Assembly (NCBI GenBank): GCA_030041095.1
Contig: JASHON010000029.1
Coordinates: 47,558-111,557, forward strand
From: Terriglobia bacterium
GTDB taxonomy: Bacteria; Acidobacteriota; Terriglobia; UBA7540
Length of the DNA: 64,000 nt
Reading direction: 5' to 3'
The notes beneath the pieces were generated by a model, which saw only the letters and a program-made list of their open reading frames with translations, was not told the origin of the DNA and did no database searches. Both the position numbers and the translations under genes were made by a program. Each line of letters begins with the position of its first letter. Position 1 is the stretch's first letter. This document shows positions 27,586-37,099 of the stretch, one piece after another.

Positions 27586-27868
27586 CCGGATGTTTCTGGC
27601 TGGCGCGCTGGGTCCTGACGGGGCGATCTATCCCGGCCCAGGCCGGCGAAGCTGTGAATGATTCGAATCTGTACTGCTGGGCCCGTTCGCCCCGATTGGC
27701 AGCCAAAGCTGTGGGCGCTCAGGATGACAGGCGGGGTCAATTTTTTCAGACCTTCAGCGGCCTGAGATGGGATAGTCTGCGCCTTGACGACACAAGCCGT
27801 GAAGGGTCGCATCACAGAGGTCACACCCACACGACGGTCATTCTCCAGTCCCCAACCCCTGATGGCAG

Positions 27869-27910
27869 TGTGACGCGGATCACATGCTTCCAGAGGTGAC
27901 GGGCTATAAT
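27869..27910 (+). promoter_or_regulatory. CRP/FNR-type site and TATAAT box before cydAB
   Basis: TGTGA-CGCGGA-TCACA at 27869-27884 matches the consensus half-sites perfectly. TATAAT follows at 27905-27910 with no recognisable -35, as expected for an activator-dependent promoter. If transcription starts near 27917, the site centre falls at about -40.5, the position of a class II CRP or FNR site. The cydA start codon is 42 bases after the hexamer. Confidence 0.7.
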
Positions 27911-27951
27911 TCTTAATTTGGCCGTAAGCTAAACTGCCCTCAGCGGAAAGG

Positions 27952-29286
<1,335 letters not shown>

Positions 29287-29396
29287 TCGCCGGCAGCCGC
29301 CGGCGGAACACAGGACAAGGGCAAAAAGAGCGAAGAACAGAGTACGAGGACCAAGGACCAAAGACACCGGACCAGGGACTAAGGACAGAGGAAGCC

Positions 29397-30410
29397 ATGA
29401 ATATCGTGTGGTTCTGGACGCTCGGTGGGATGCTGATTGCCTATTCTATTCTCGATGGATACGACCTCGGCGTGGGTGCGCTGCATCTCTTCATCGCGCG
29501 CGGAGACCACGAGCGCCGTATTTCAATCAATGCCATTGGGCCGGTGTGGAACGGCAACGAAGTCTGGCTGCTGGCTGCGGGCGGCATGATGGTGGTATCG
29601 TTTCCGCGCGTTTACGCTTCAGGCTTCAGTGGATTCTACCTCGCCTTGATGCTGGTCTTGTGGCTCTTGATCCTGCGCGGAGTTTCAATTGAATTCCGCA
29701 GCAAACTTGAAAGTGGGCTTTGGCGCAGCTTTTGGGATACGGGCTTCTGGTTTGGCAGCTTTCTTCTTTGCCTGCTCTTGGGCGTGGCGCTCGGAAACGT
29801 CTTGCACGGTCTTCCCATCGGACCAAGCGGTTTCTTCCAGGGAACGTTTGCGCTCATGCTTAATCCTTATTCGTTGCTTGCGGGCGTCCTCAGCCTGGTG
29901 CTTCTGCCATGGCACGCAGCCAATTACCTGCGGAGGAAGACGGAAGGTGAGCTTCTGGCTCGCGCCGAGAGGTGGTCGCGAGTTCTGTTGTGCCTGGTGG
30001 TTCTGCTGGTTGGAGTCATGACGGTGGTGACCTTCAAAATCCGGCCGGGCATATTCGCCAGTTTTCGGTCGCAGCCGCTTTTCTTCCTGTTTCCTGTGCT
30101 CACCGTCGCGGGACTGGTTCTCGGTTTCTTCGCCTGGGCGCCCGGCTGCTCCCGCATTGCTTTTGCCGCCTCAACCTTAACCATCGCCGGGTTGCTTGCC
30201 TCAGCCGCAGCCACCGTCTTCCCGGACCTGCTGGTTTCAACCATCCGTCCGGACTACAGCCTGAACATCTATAACGCCGCCTCCAGTCACCACGCCCTCG
30301 TCGTTTCCTTCATCGCCAACATACTGGGCATGGTTGCCGTCGCGCTCTACAGCACTTACGTTCATCGCACCTTCCAAGGCAAAGTTCAACTTGGCAGCCA
30401 CGGGTATTGA
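29397..30410 (+). CDS. cydB: Cytochrome bd-type quinol oxidase subunit II
   Basis: 337 residues from the ATG preceded by AGAGGAAG; the open frame reaches far upstream into cydA but that is a shadow. The start MNIVWFWTLGGMLIAYSILDGYDLGVGALHLF is the family opening. NAIGPVWNGNEVWLLAAGGMMVVSFPRVYA is the most conserved block, followed by RGVSIEFR and six or more further helices. It forms the heterodimer with CydA. The 110-base gap after cydA contains irregular ggaccaaggacc-type repeats and no gene. No cydX or cydDC genes are adjacent. Confidence 0.95.
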   Translation: MNIVWFWTLGGMLIAYSILDGYDLGVGALHLFIARGDHERRISINAIGPVWNGNEVWLLAAGGMMVVSFPRVYASGFSGFYLALMLVLWLLILRGVSIEFRSKLESGLWRSFWDTGFWFGSFLLCLLLGVALGNVLHGLPIGPSGFFQGTFALMLNPYSLLAGVLSLVLLPWHAANYLRRKTEGELLARAERWSRVLLCLVVLLVGVMTVVTFKIRPGIFASFRSQPLFFLFPVLTVAGLVLGFFAWAPGCSRIAFAASTLTIAGLLASAAATVFPDLLVSTIRPDYSLNIYNAASSHHALVVSFIANILGMVAVALYSTYVHRTFQGKVQLGSHGY

Positions 30411-30470
30411 GAATTCCAACTGGCATCACCTGGCATTTTGCAGGGTCCCCTGGTTACGCCGTGGCGCAGG

Positions 30471-30800
30471 TCAAAGCACGAGATAGACGGCGCCGTGTTC
30501 TACCGTAAGCTCGATTCCGGCGCTTCGCGCGGCCTCCTGCAGTGCGGCTGCAAACATCACTTCGGGGTCAGGACTCACATCGATGCGGCGCATCAAGCCT
30601 TCGCCTTTTTTCGCGCCGGCGGAAAGGACGATCTTCAGGCCACGGCGCTTGCATTTCACCGGCGTTCCATCTTCGAGTTTCGTGTTCATCGGCTTGATCC
30701 AGGCATCGACGTAATGAACGCCAATGCCGGATTTGTCGCCGGTAAGCGTGGGAAGCTTTTCGCGGGCGGCGGGGTTCACGTCACAAAGTTTCACTTTCAC
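30471..30800 (-). CDS. Small protein of the corrinoid cluster, unknown function
   Basis: 109 residues if started at the GTG that lies one base after the stop of the upstream methyltransferase gene, with GGAG seven bases before. The frame can be read from 30914, but that part overlaps the methyltransferase and has no support. The sequence, beginning MKVKLCDVNPAAREKLPTL, is charged with one compact domain: a central KCKRRGLKIVLSAGAKKGEGLMRRIDVSPD and a closing strand HGAVYLVL. I do not recognise the family. As last gene of a tightly coupled operon of corrinoid methyl-transfer genes it may be a carrier, a regulator subunit or part of the reactivase. Confidence 0.6.
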   Translation of the reverse strand: MKVKLCDVNPAAREKLPTLTGDKSGIGVHYVDAWIKPMNTKLEDGTPVKCKRRGLKIVLSAGAKKGEGLMRRIDVSPDPEVMFAAALQEAARSAGIELTVEHGAVYLVL

Positions 30801-30801
30801 G

Positions 30802-31734
30802 TCAGGCTCCGTGGGCTCGCATTCCTTCGGATTCCAGAAACCCATCCATAACTTGCCTGAAGGCGCGGATGTGCTCCGGCGTGCTGCCGCAGCAGGCGCC
30901 CACGATGTTCGCACCCGCTTCCAGCAAGGGCAGCAGGCCTGTCACCATTTGATCCGGCGTCTGGTCGTAGAGGATTTTCATGTTCTCAAGCCGCGGTTTT
31001 CCGGCATTCGGCTGCACCATCACCGGAAGGCTGGTGACTTTCTTGTAGCCTTCCACGGCCATTCGGGCGCGCTCCATCTCCATGCCGGTGCCGCAGTTCA
31101 AGGCCACGATGTGCGCGCCGTTTTCCTCCATGAATGTAGCGGCGCGTTCGGCATCGATGCCCATCATGGTGCGGAAGGTCGAGCCGTCGAGCGTCACGTC
31201 GTAAGCCATGGACCCGATGATGCACTGGGCGCCCGCGGCCTGCGCTGCCTGTATGCCGATCAGCAACTCCTCGAGCGATGTTTGCGTCTCGACGATGATC
31301 GCGTCGGCGCCGGCCTCAACGAGAGCAGTGGCCTGTTCCTCAAAGGCGCTCCGAACCTGGTCCTCCGTAAACTCGCCGAGGGGCGTGAGTAAACCGCCGA
31401 AGGGTCCAAGGTCGCCGAGCACGTAGCCGTCTTTGCCGCTGAAGGCCTCGCGGGCGATCTCCACGCCGGCCTTGTTAATGGCCGCGACGTGTTCGCCTTC
31501 GCAATGGCGGTTGAGCATGATGCGCGAACCGCCAAAGGTATTCGTGATGAGGCACTCTGAGCCGGCCTCGACGTATCGCCGCTGGATGGCGAGCACCCTT
31601 TCCGGATGGCTAAGATTCCATGCCTCACCACAATGACCTTGTTCCAGGCCCGCCGCCATTAACTGTGTGCCCATCGCTCCGTCGCCCAGCATGGGCCGCT
31701 CGAGCGCTGCTTCGTGCAAAAGTTTCTTGGTCAT
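30802..31734 (-). CDS. Homocysteine S-methyltransferase family protein
   Basis: 310 residues from the ATG that overlaps the upstream stop by four bases (ATGA). It is a TIM barrel of the Hcy-methyltransferase family: RPMLGDGAMGTQLMAAGL opens it, TNTFGGSRIMLNRH follows. The zinc ligands are visible as the Cys of ALNCGTG and the Cys pair of VGACCGSTPEHIRA. Such a domain binds homocysteine thiolate and accepts a methyl group from a corrinoid, as in the N-terminal module of MetH, or from betaine or SAM in other members. In this operon, beside a corrinoid carrier and a UroD-like methyltransferase, homocysteine is the likely final acceptor, giving methionine. The carrier is a separate polypeptide here. 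Confidence 0.88.
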   Translation of the reverse strand: MTKKLLHEAALERPMLGDGAMGTQLMAAGLEQGHCGEAWNLSHPERVLAIQRRYVEAGSECLITNTFGGSRIMLNRHCEGEHVAAINKAGVEIAREAFSGKDGYVLGDLGPFGGLLTPLGEFTEDQVRSAFEEQATALVEAGADAIIVETQTSLEELLIGIQAAQAAGAQCIIGSMAYDVTLDGSTFRTMMGIDAERAATFMEENGAHIVALNCGTGMEMERARMAVEGYKKVTSLPVMVQPNAGKPRLENMKILYDQTPDQMVTGLLPLLEAGANIVGACCGSTPEHIRAFRQVMDGFLESEGMRAHGA

Positions 31735-32987
31735 CGGTCGACATCCTGCGTTGATTCCCGCTGTGCAAGGGCGTAGTGAATGGTTTCGAGGACCAGGCCC
31801 CACTTGTGATCGCGGCTGGCTTGGGTGCATAAACATCCCCCGGCGCCGGGTTCACGCTGCCAGGTGAGGACGGCTCTTAGATGCTCTCCGTTCAGCGGCT
31901 TTTCATGCTCGATCGCACCCATGAGCCGCAAAGGATTCTCGACATACTGGCACATGTGGATGTGGCCGGTGTCGCCGGCAGCCGGAACGCACTGCTGCTC
32001 CCGGATCGGGTAGCCTTGAGCGCGCGGACCCAGCTTCACGGTATAAAGAAACGTCAGCGGCATTCCCATGTTTGTGCAAGTGGTTCCATCGTAACGGAAG
32101 ACGGCGTCGAGCGAGCCGTCCTGCGCGGTCTGCAAGGTAAGCCGCTCCTTGGCCCAACGTTCAAGAGCTTTGCGGTTCACGCTGTACTCGGCGCACGGAT
32201 CGAGCATAGCGGTGGAGAGCTGGAATAGTTCGCTCGGGACCTGTGGGTTGCGCCGATAGGGCGCGCGCCGATACTGACACGGGCCGAACGAGCAGCTTTC
32301 ACAGGGAATAAGCTCTTTAAGCCGCAGCAGGCGGTCCGTGCGGCGCGTCAAGCCGAAGACGGCAAGCAGGGCCTTGCGAGGACGCAGCATGCCGGAGTCG
32401 AGCGCTTCCAGTTGGAACGGAAACGGTTCTTTTGGCCCGCGCTTGATCGTGTTAAGTAAACGCGGCTGCTCGGCGATGTCCCATTCGGGGTAGCCGGGGC
32501 TGTAATGGGGCAACACAGCCATGCTGCGCCGCTCCGCCCAATCGCAAAGTCTCGCGCCAGCGAGCGCGGTGAGGTGCTCCACCACTGCCGAACCGAAGAT
32601 TTCGAGGAAGAAATACTCATCGGGTTTGTCTTCCAGCCATCGGCGGCGCGCTTCCTCCTCCACTTCCCCGCCGCCGCCCACAGCGACGAGAATGACGCTG
32701 TGCGCCTCTGCCTGCTGGAGCGTTTGCCGCAGGCGTTTGCCGGTGAATGAGACGCCGTCAATCAAGATGCCGTCGCCCGCGATTTTGAAACTCTCCGCTT
32801 GCCGCGCATAAAACCATGGCTTGCCGTTGGCCGCGTACCAATCGCGCGCCCAGGTTGCCAATTCCTGCGCGCGGCCTTCGAGCACCCAGCCACGGGGATA
32901 GCCGAGCAGCCGGCTGTATTCCTCCGGCATCACCTCCACTTCCGGAAGGGCTGAGGCTAATTCCAGGGCCTCGGCTAATGGGTGCAT
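31731..32987 (-). CDS. MetH-activation-domain-like protein with Cys-rich C-terminal half
   Basis: 418 residues. Residues about 85-215 resemble the reactivation domain of vitamin B12-dependent methionine synthase: a glycine-rich ILVAVGGGG, then EYFFLEIFGSAVVEHLT and LPHYSPGYPEWDIAEQPRLL, which parallels the SAM-contacting SPGY segment of MetH. The second half is not MetH-like. It has Cys clusters (IPCESCSFGPCQYRR, then single Cys at TTCTNMG, QQCVPA, HMCQY and GGCLCTQAS), suggesting a metal or iron-sulfur centre. It could reduce or remethylate an oxidised corrinoid carrier. It overlaps the ASKHA gene by 13 bases and the methyltransferase gene by four. Confidence 0.7.
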   Translation of the reverse strand: MHPLAEALELASALPEVEVMPEEYSRLLGYPRGWVLEGRAQELATWARDWYAANGKPWFYARQAESFKIAGDGILIDGVSFTGKRLRQTLQQAEAHSVILVAVGGGGEVEEEARRRWLEDKPDEYFFLEIFGSAVVEHLTALAGARLCDWAERRSMAVLPHYSPGYPEWDIAEQPRLLNTIKRGPKEPFPFQLEALDSGMLRPRKALLAVFGLTRRTDRLLRLKELIPCESCSFGPCQYRRAPYRRNPQVPSELFQLSTAMLDPCAEYSVNRKALERWAKERLTLQTAQDGSLDAVFRYDGTTCTNMGMPLTFLYTVKLGPRAQGYPIREQQCVPAAGDTGHIHMCQYVENPLRLMGAIEHEKPLNGEHLRAVLTWQREPGAGGCLCTQASRDHKWGLVLETIHYALAQRESTQDVDR

Positions 32988-34633
32988 GGAATCGGCTCCA
33001 CGGGCTTGAATTGGCAGCCCTCCACGAAAAAATTGAAGAATTCAGGGTGCGTCTCAAGCCGGCAGTGCTGCGCCTTCCTGACCATGTCTTCCAATTCCTG
33101 GCGTTTAGACAGTGAAAGCAGTGCAATCGTTGCGCCCTCGATTGCGATATTACCCGCCTGAACGATCTTTGAAGACGCGATGTGGGGCACAAGCCCGATG
33201 CGCTTTGACGACTCGACGTTGAGATTGCGGCCGAATCCTCCAGCGAGATAAAACACATCGAGATCGTCAAAGTCGATGCCGAAGCTGGAAAAGACAATAT
33301 GCAGGCCGGCGACGTTGGCGCCTTTGGCCTGGGCCAGCTCGTTGACGTCGCTCTCGAGGAGATACACGTCGCTTTCATCGTCAGGCCTGTTGCTGCAGTA
33401 GAGGGTGACGCGCTGGATGCCATCTTCAAACCGGCCCATCTCATTCATGCGGCCGGTGCGGAGCAACTCGCCCAGCAGGTCCACGAGGCCGGAGCCGCAG
33501 ATGCCTTCCGGCCGTCCGCCGCCGATCACGGAAAGACGAAAGCCGCCGTCTTCACCCATCATTACTGCTTCAATGGCGCCATCCAATGCAGGCATGCCAC
33601 AGGCAATCGCTCCGCCTTCAAAGGCCGGACCTGCCGGACAAGACGCGGCAAGGATGCGATCTTTGTTGCCTGCAATCAATTCCGTATTGGTGCCGATATC
33701 CATGATGGCGATGAGTCGTTCTTCGTGCGCCAGATCGACGGCCAGCATGCCGGCGGCGGCGTCCGCTCCCACGTGGCCGCTGACGATGGGCGCCCCGTAA
33801 ACGCGAGCGCGGGGATGAATCGGCAAAAGGCTCTGCCGGCCGGTTTCCGCCAGGCTTGTTGTCGTGCGCTTGCCTTCCGCCATTTCAATCTCCGTGATCG
33901 ACCGGTAAGGCGTCTGGCCGATGGAATACACGCTCTGCCGGAAGAACAGATCGCGCATGGTTGAGTTGCCCACCACAACCATTTCGTAGATGCTCTTCGG
34001 ATCGACAGGGAATTTTTCAATGGCGTGCGAGAGATAGCCGGCCAGGGTGCGCCTCAGCAGGCGTCCTGGGTGGTCTGTATCGTAGGCGATACGTGACATC
34101 ACTTCCGATCCGCCGAAACGCTGCGGATTTTCGAATGAGGTGTCCGCAATGAGCTCGCCGGTTTCAAGGTCGATGAGCCGCAGGACGACGGTCGTTGTGC
34201 CAAGGTCCATGGCGACGCCGTGGATGGGACCCGTGGAGCGTTCGATTTCAACGCCGTCCATGAGGATGCGGTCTCCGTCGCGAGTGACCGCCGGATCGAG
34301 TTCGATGGCTCTACGGCTGGCCGGAAGGCCCAATGCGTGGCGCTCGATGCGCATGGTTCCGCGCCGCATGGTGTGGCAGCGGACGTGACCTTCGTCGGCA
34401 ATGACGAACGTCTGGCAGGACAGGCGGAATCTCCCCTTCAGATGCCGCTCCGGCTCAGCGATGGGCGAGAGCGCTTGCATCCCTTCCACCACTTCAACCA
34501 TGCACTCTTTGCATTTGCCTTGCTTGCGGCAGGTGGTGGGGACCTCGATGCCCATCCGCTCAGCATGCTCGAAGAGCGAGCTTCCGGCCTCGGCCTCGAT
34601 CGATTGTCCGTTGATGGTGAGGGTCGCGCTCAT
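32975..34633 (-). CDS. Ferredoxin/ASKHA corrinoid reactivase (RACE, DUF4445 type)
   Basis: 552 residues. The N-terminus is a plant-type 2Fe-2S ferredoxin with ligands Cys35, Cys41, Cys44 and Cys73 (TTCRKQGKCKECMV and LSCQTFV). It is followed by an actin-like ATPase part typical of reductive activators of corrinoid enzymes: GVAMDLGTTTVVLRLIDLETG, AIMDIGTNTELIAG, GGGRPEGICGSGLVDLLGEL and FYLAGGFGRNLN. Such proteins use ATP and a low-potential electron to bring inactive Co(II) corrinoid back to Co(I). The gene is packed between a small virulence-factor-domain gene and the MetH-activation-like gene, so it presumably serves the corrinoid protein of this same operon. Confidence 0.92.
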   Translation of the reverse strand: MSATLTINGQSIEAEAGSSLFEHAERMGIEVPTTCRKQGKCKECMVEVVEGMQALSPIAEPERHLKGRFRLSCQTFVIADEGHVRCHTMRRGTMRIERHALGLPASRRAIELDPAVTRDGDRILMDGVEIERSTGPIHGVAMDLGTTTVVLRLIDLETGELIADTSFENPQRFGGSEVMSRIAYDTDHPGRLLRRTLAGYLSHAIEKFPVDPKSIYEMVVVGNSTMRDLFFRQSVYSIGQTPYRSITEIEMAEGKRTTTSLAETGRQSLLPIHPRARVYGAPIVSGHVGADAAAGMLAVDLAHEERLIAIMDIGTNTELIAGNKDRILAASCPAGPAFEGGAIACGMPALDGAIEAVMMGEDGGFRLSVIGGGRPEGICGSGLVDLLGELLRTGRMNEMGRFEDGIQRVTLYCSNRPDDESDVYLLESDVNELAQAKGANVAGLHIVFSSFGIDFDDLDVFYLAGGFGRNLNVESSKRIGLVPHIASSKIVQAGNIAIEGATIALLSLSKRQELEDMVRKAQHCRLETHPEFFNFFVEGCQFKPVEPIPCTH

Positions 34634-34646
34634 TCGTTGAAAGCCT

Positions 34647-34901
34647 CTACCAGCCTTTGGCTTCGAGCTCGGCCTTCAGGGCTTCCGCCACGTCACGCGC
34701 GGAGCCTTCGCGCTCTTCTTCCTCGCTCCATTTCCACTGTGCCAGATAGTCGTCAGCGGCCTCCAGTCCCCGTTTGCTGGCCAGAATGTCAATCTGCTTC
34801 ATAAACTTTTCGTCCAGCATCACGGTGACGTCGTCCGTCTCATCCTCCACTTTGATCTGAGCGGGAATCTCCTGCCAATACAGAATTTTGAATGTTGCCA
34901 T
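34647..34901 (-). CDS. Small PF13769-type (virulence factor domain) protein
   Basis: 84 residues from the inner ATG; a start four codons earlier is equally possible. It reads MATFKILYWQEIPAQIKVED, then VTVMLDEKFMKQIDILASKRG and a charged helical tail with EEEEREG. This matches the small family labelled virulence factor in Pfam, a historical name. It overlaps the 3-prime end of the corrinoid-protein gene by about 60 bases in another frame. Genes of this family recur beside corrinoid methyltransferases, so a structural or chaperone role within the complex is plausible. Nothing in the sequence shows catalysis. Confidence 0.75.
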   Translation of the reverse strand: MATFKILYWQEIPAQIKVEDETDDVTVMLDEKFMKQIDILASKRGLEAADDYLAQWKWSEEEEREGSARDVAEALKAELEAKGW

Positions 34902-35562
34902 GGCCGGTTTCACCTGGGGATTGATCTTCCGCCGCGAGCCGCAAAAACAGGTCTACCGCAGCGGATGCATTCGCTCCGTATCCGTCGGCGCCGATCTCGT
35001 CGGCGAACATCTGGCTGATGGGCGCGCCGCCAATCGCCATCTTGATGTGCGTAAGGCCGGCCTTGCGAAAGCCATCGATGACGGTTTTCATGTACATCAT
35101 GGTGGTGGTGAGCAGGGCGCTCATGCCGATGATGGTGGGCTTGCATTGCTCGGCCGCAGCCATGAATTTCTCGACGCTTTGATCCACGCCGATATCGTGT
35201 AATTCGAAGCCGGCGCCCTCCGCCATCATGCCGACAAGGTTTTTGCCAATGTCGTGCAGGTCGCCGCGCACGGTACCCATGAGCAGCACGCCTTTGGGTT
35301 TTACGTCGCTGTCTTTGGCGGTGAGCAGCGGCTTCAGCACGGCCATGCCGGCCTTCATGGCACGAGCCGCGATGAGGACCTCTGGGACATAAAGCACGTT
35401 GTGCTTAAAGTCCTCCCCAACCACGCTCATGCCTGCAATCAAGCCTTCGTTCAGCACCTCTTGCGCGGAACGTCCCTCGGCGAGAGCTTCTTTCGTCAGC
35501 CGCTCCACCTCGCCGGCGTTTCCTTCATAGAGAAACTGGTTCATCAAAGCATAGTCGGGCAT
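34840..35562 (-). CDS. Corrinoid (B12)-binding carrier protein
   Basis: 240 residues. The N-terminal helical cap (about 1-85) has NEGLIAGMSVVGEDFKHNVLYVPEVL, as in MtaC/MtbC and the cap of MetH. The Rossmann-like B12 domain carries the cobalt-ligand motif RGDLHDIGKN with Asp101, His103 and Gly106. It then has GFELHDIGVD, an IGMSALLTTTM segment and IGGAPISQMFADEIGADGYG, all standard. It shuttles a methyl group between the donor-side methyltransferase (the UroD-like gene just upstream) and an acceptor enzyme. The last 25 residues, past GYGANASAAVDLFLRLA, are unusual and overlap the next gene, so the C-terminus may be extended by a lost stop. Confidence 0.93.
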   Translation of the reverse strand: MPDYALMNQFLYEGNAGEVERLTKEALAEGRSAQEVLNEGLIAGMSVVGEDFKHNVLYVPEVLIAARAMKAGMAVLKPLLTAKDSDVKPKGVLLMGTVRGDLHDIGKNLVGMMAEGAGFELHDIGVDQSVEKFMAAAEQCKPTIIGMSALLTTTMMYMKTVIDGFRKAGLTHIKMAIGGAPISQMFADEIGADGYGANASAAVDLFLRLAAEDQSPGETGHGNIQNSVLAGDSRSDQSGG

Positions 35563-35574
35563 AGAGAATCTTTT

Positions 35575-36642
35575 TTATCGAGCGCTGGCGCCGGCGGCAC
35601 GCTTGGCATTGAATTCTTCTAGCGCCTCAAGCATGGCCAGGATGTTCTCGCGCGGCATTCCGGGACTGACTCCTCCGCCGACTGAGAGAATGATTCCTTC
35701 GCCTCCCGCGCCTTCCAGCACCTCAATCGTTTCGTCCTTCACTTCCTCCGGCGTGCCGCGAACGCCGATTTCCAGCGGATTGACGTTCCCCATCAGGCAC
35801 ATCCGGTCTCCAACGCGACGCTTCACTTCCGTGATGTGTCTCTGCTTGCCCCAGTTGAGCACGTTGAAGCCGGTGTCGGGCAGGTGGTCCAGGCAGGCGT
35901 CGACTTCCGCATCGTTGTGGTACAGTTTGACCCAGTCCTTGGGAAAGGCATCGCAAATGCGCTTGAGGTAAGGGTGCGCGAACTCAAGGTAGTGCTCTTC
36001 GTTGATGAAGCCTACGATGTCATCAAGGATGAAGATGCTCTCCACCGTGTCGCCCATCACCTTTTGCTGGGCTTTGAGCCAGTCAATGATCACGCGGGTG
36101 CAGAGATCGATCAGCCGGTGCGCGCCCGCCGGGTTTTCCACGAGGTCGATCATGAAATTCGTGGTCCCGCGCACAAAGCCCGCCGTGCAGAGCGGCCCGC
36201 GCGACGTCACCATGGGAAGGATGTAGCCGGCGTCAAGAATGCGCTGCCGCGCCATCCCGATGCGATGGAGGGTAAGCCCGGCGAAAGCATCGGCTTCCAC
36301 TTCGTATTCGGGAAAATTGTCAATGTCTTCCAGGTGGTAAAGCGTGTGATATTCGCTGGGCGTATTGTCCTTCCAGAACTTGATCTTGGCGCCCAATACC
36401 GATGGTTCCGCTGCCATTCCATACTCCATCCACCATGAGGGGATGAAGATGATGTCAGGGAACTCGCGCATGACCCTGAGATTGGATTGAAACCAGAGCT
36501 CGGGATCGAGGAAATAGTCCAGGTGCGAGATGCCAAGATAGCCGGGAATCCAGGGGCTATCGACAATCAGCGCCATTGGAACTTTATCCAGCTTTTCGCG
36601 GCGCGCCGCTCGCTTGAATGTTTCCCATTGTGCCGGCAGCAA
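35575..36642 (-). CDS. Uroporphyrinogen-decarboxylase-fold methyltransferase
   Basis: 355 residues from a TTG start six bases after AGGAGG, the best ribosome site in the operon. The fold is that of UroD/MtaA/CmuA methyltransferases rather than true heme-pathway UroD. It has GTTNFMIDLVENPAGAHRLIDLC, FILDDIVGFINEEHYLEFAHPYLKRI, the HNDAEVDACLDHLPDTGFNVLNWG strand with a metal-ligand-like His, and GNVNPLEIGVRGTPEEV, then LSVGGGVSPGMPRENILAMLEA. It should move a methyl group between a small substrate and the corrinoid protein encoded next. It is first in the operon. The substrate is unknown; methoxylated aromatics, methylamines and methanol use related proteins. Confidence 0.88.
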   Translation of the reverse strand: MLPAQWETFKRAARREKLDKVPMALIVDSPWIPGYLGISHLDYFLDPELWFQSNLRVMREFPDIIFIPSWWMEYGMAAEPSVLGAKIKFWKDNTPSEYHTLYHLEDIDNFPEYEVEADAFAGLTLHRIGMARQRILDAGYILPMVTSRGPLCTAGFVRGTTNFMIDLVENPAGAHRLIDLCTRVIIDWLKAQQKVMGDTVESIFILDDIVGFINEEHYLEFAHPYLKRICDAFPKDWVKLYHNDAEVDACLDHLPDTGFNVLNWGKQRHITEVKRRVGDRMCLMGNVNPLEIGVRGTPEEVKDETIEVLEGAGGEGIILSVGGGVSPGMPRENILAMLEALEEFNAKRAAGASAR

Positions 36643-36770
36643 CTCTTTCCTCCTGATCGCCGTCCGGATGGATACGATTCTGTCCGGACCTTAGCTGGCG
36701 CATGCGCCGGGAACATCTCTCGAGCCTTGCCGCACTTCCAAATCGCGTCCCCCGGACCGCCCGCTGTCGA

Positions 36771-36793
36771 TTTTGTTTTAAGATACAACAAAA
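36771..36793. promoter_or_regulatory. AT-rich palindrome upstream of the corrinoid operon
   Basis: TTTTGTT and AACAAAA form perfect seven-base arms around a nine-base centre, 129 bases before the TTG start of the first operon gene. The stretch is AT-rich in a GC-rich region, which fits an operator or promoter. A perfect 12-base palindrome GGCGCATGCGCC lies closer to the gene at 36697-36708. Confidence 0.4.
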
Positions 36794-36802
36794 AGCACCA
36801 TC

Positions 36803-37018
36803 GCGGAAAGGCTTGCCTTTCCGAGAGTGCCAGCGATCGAATTATTTAGGGCGAGGCTGCGCCTCGCCTCCTGGAGTTTCTGCATTTGTTGAGGAGTGTA
36901 GCCGGGCCACACTGCGGCTCTGCCGCCTGACGTGCGGAAAGGCTCGCCTTTCCGAGAGCGCCAACGACCGAGTTATTTTAGGGTGAGGCTGCGCCTCGCC
37001 CCCGAGTTTCTACATTTT
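36803..37018. repeat. Tandem 85-base repeat with two hairpins per unit
   Basis: Units at 36803-36887 and 36934-37018 are near-identical. Each has a ggaaaggcttgcctttcc hairpin followed by a ggcgaggctgcgcctcgcc-type hairpin and a gtttctrcattt end. The GC-rich snap-backs repeat in other intergenic regions of the window, so this is a REP-like element. It lies between the corrinoid operon and the ATPase module. Confidence 0.7.
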
Positions 37019-37036
37019 GGGATTGATCGAAGCCGC
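37006..37036 (+). repeat. Dispersed repeat, copy A (reference)
   Basis: A 31-base stretch (gtttctacattttgggattg and on) recurs inverted at 4937-4966 and direct at 51394-51424. At this copy and the 51 kb copy it is followed by the hairpin gcatgacttcagtcatgc, so the repeat unit there is about 65 bases. Confidence 0.7.
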
Positions 37037-37099
37037 AGTGTATCAGGGGCATGACTTCAGTCATGCCGCAGCGCGTCGCAGACTCCAACGGCTTTACAA

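Noticed and set aside
36643..36770. Cobalamin riboswitch upstream of the corrinoid operon
   Set aside because: I looked for the B12-box and the usual stems and saw only short palindromes.
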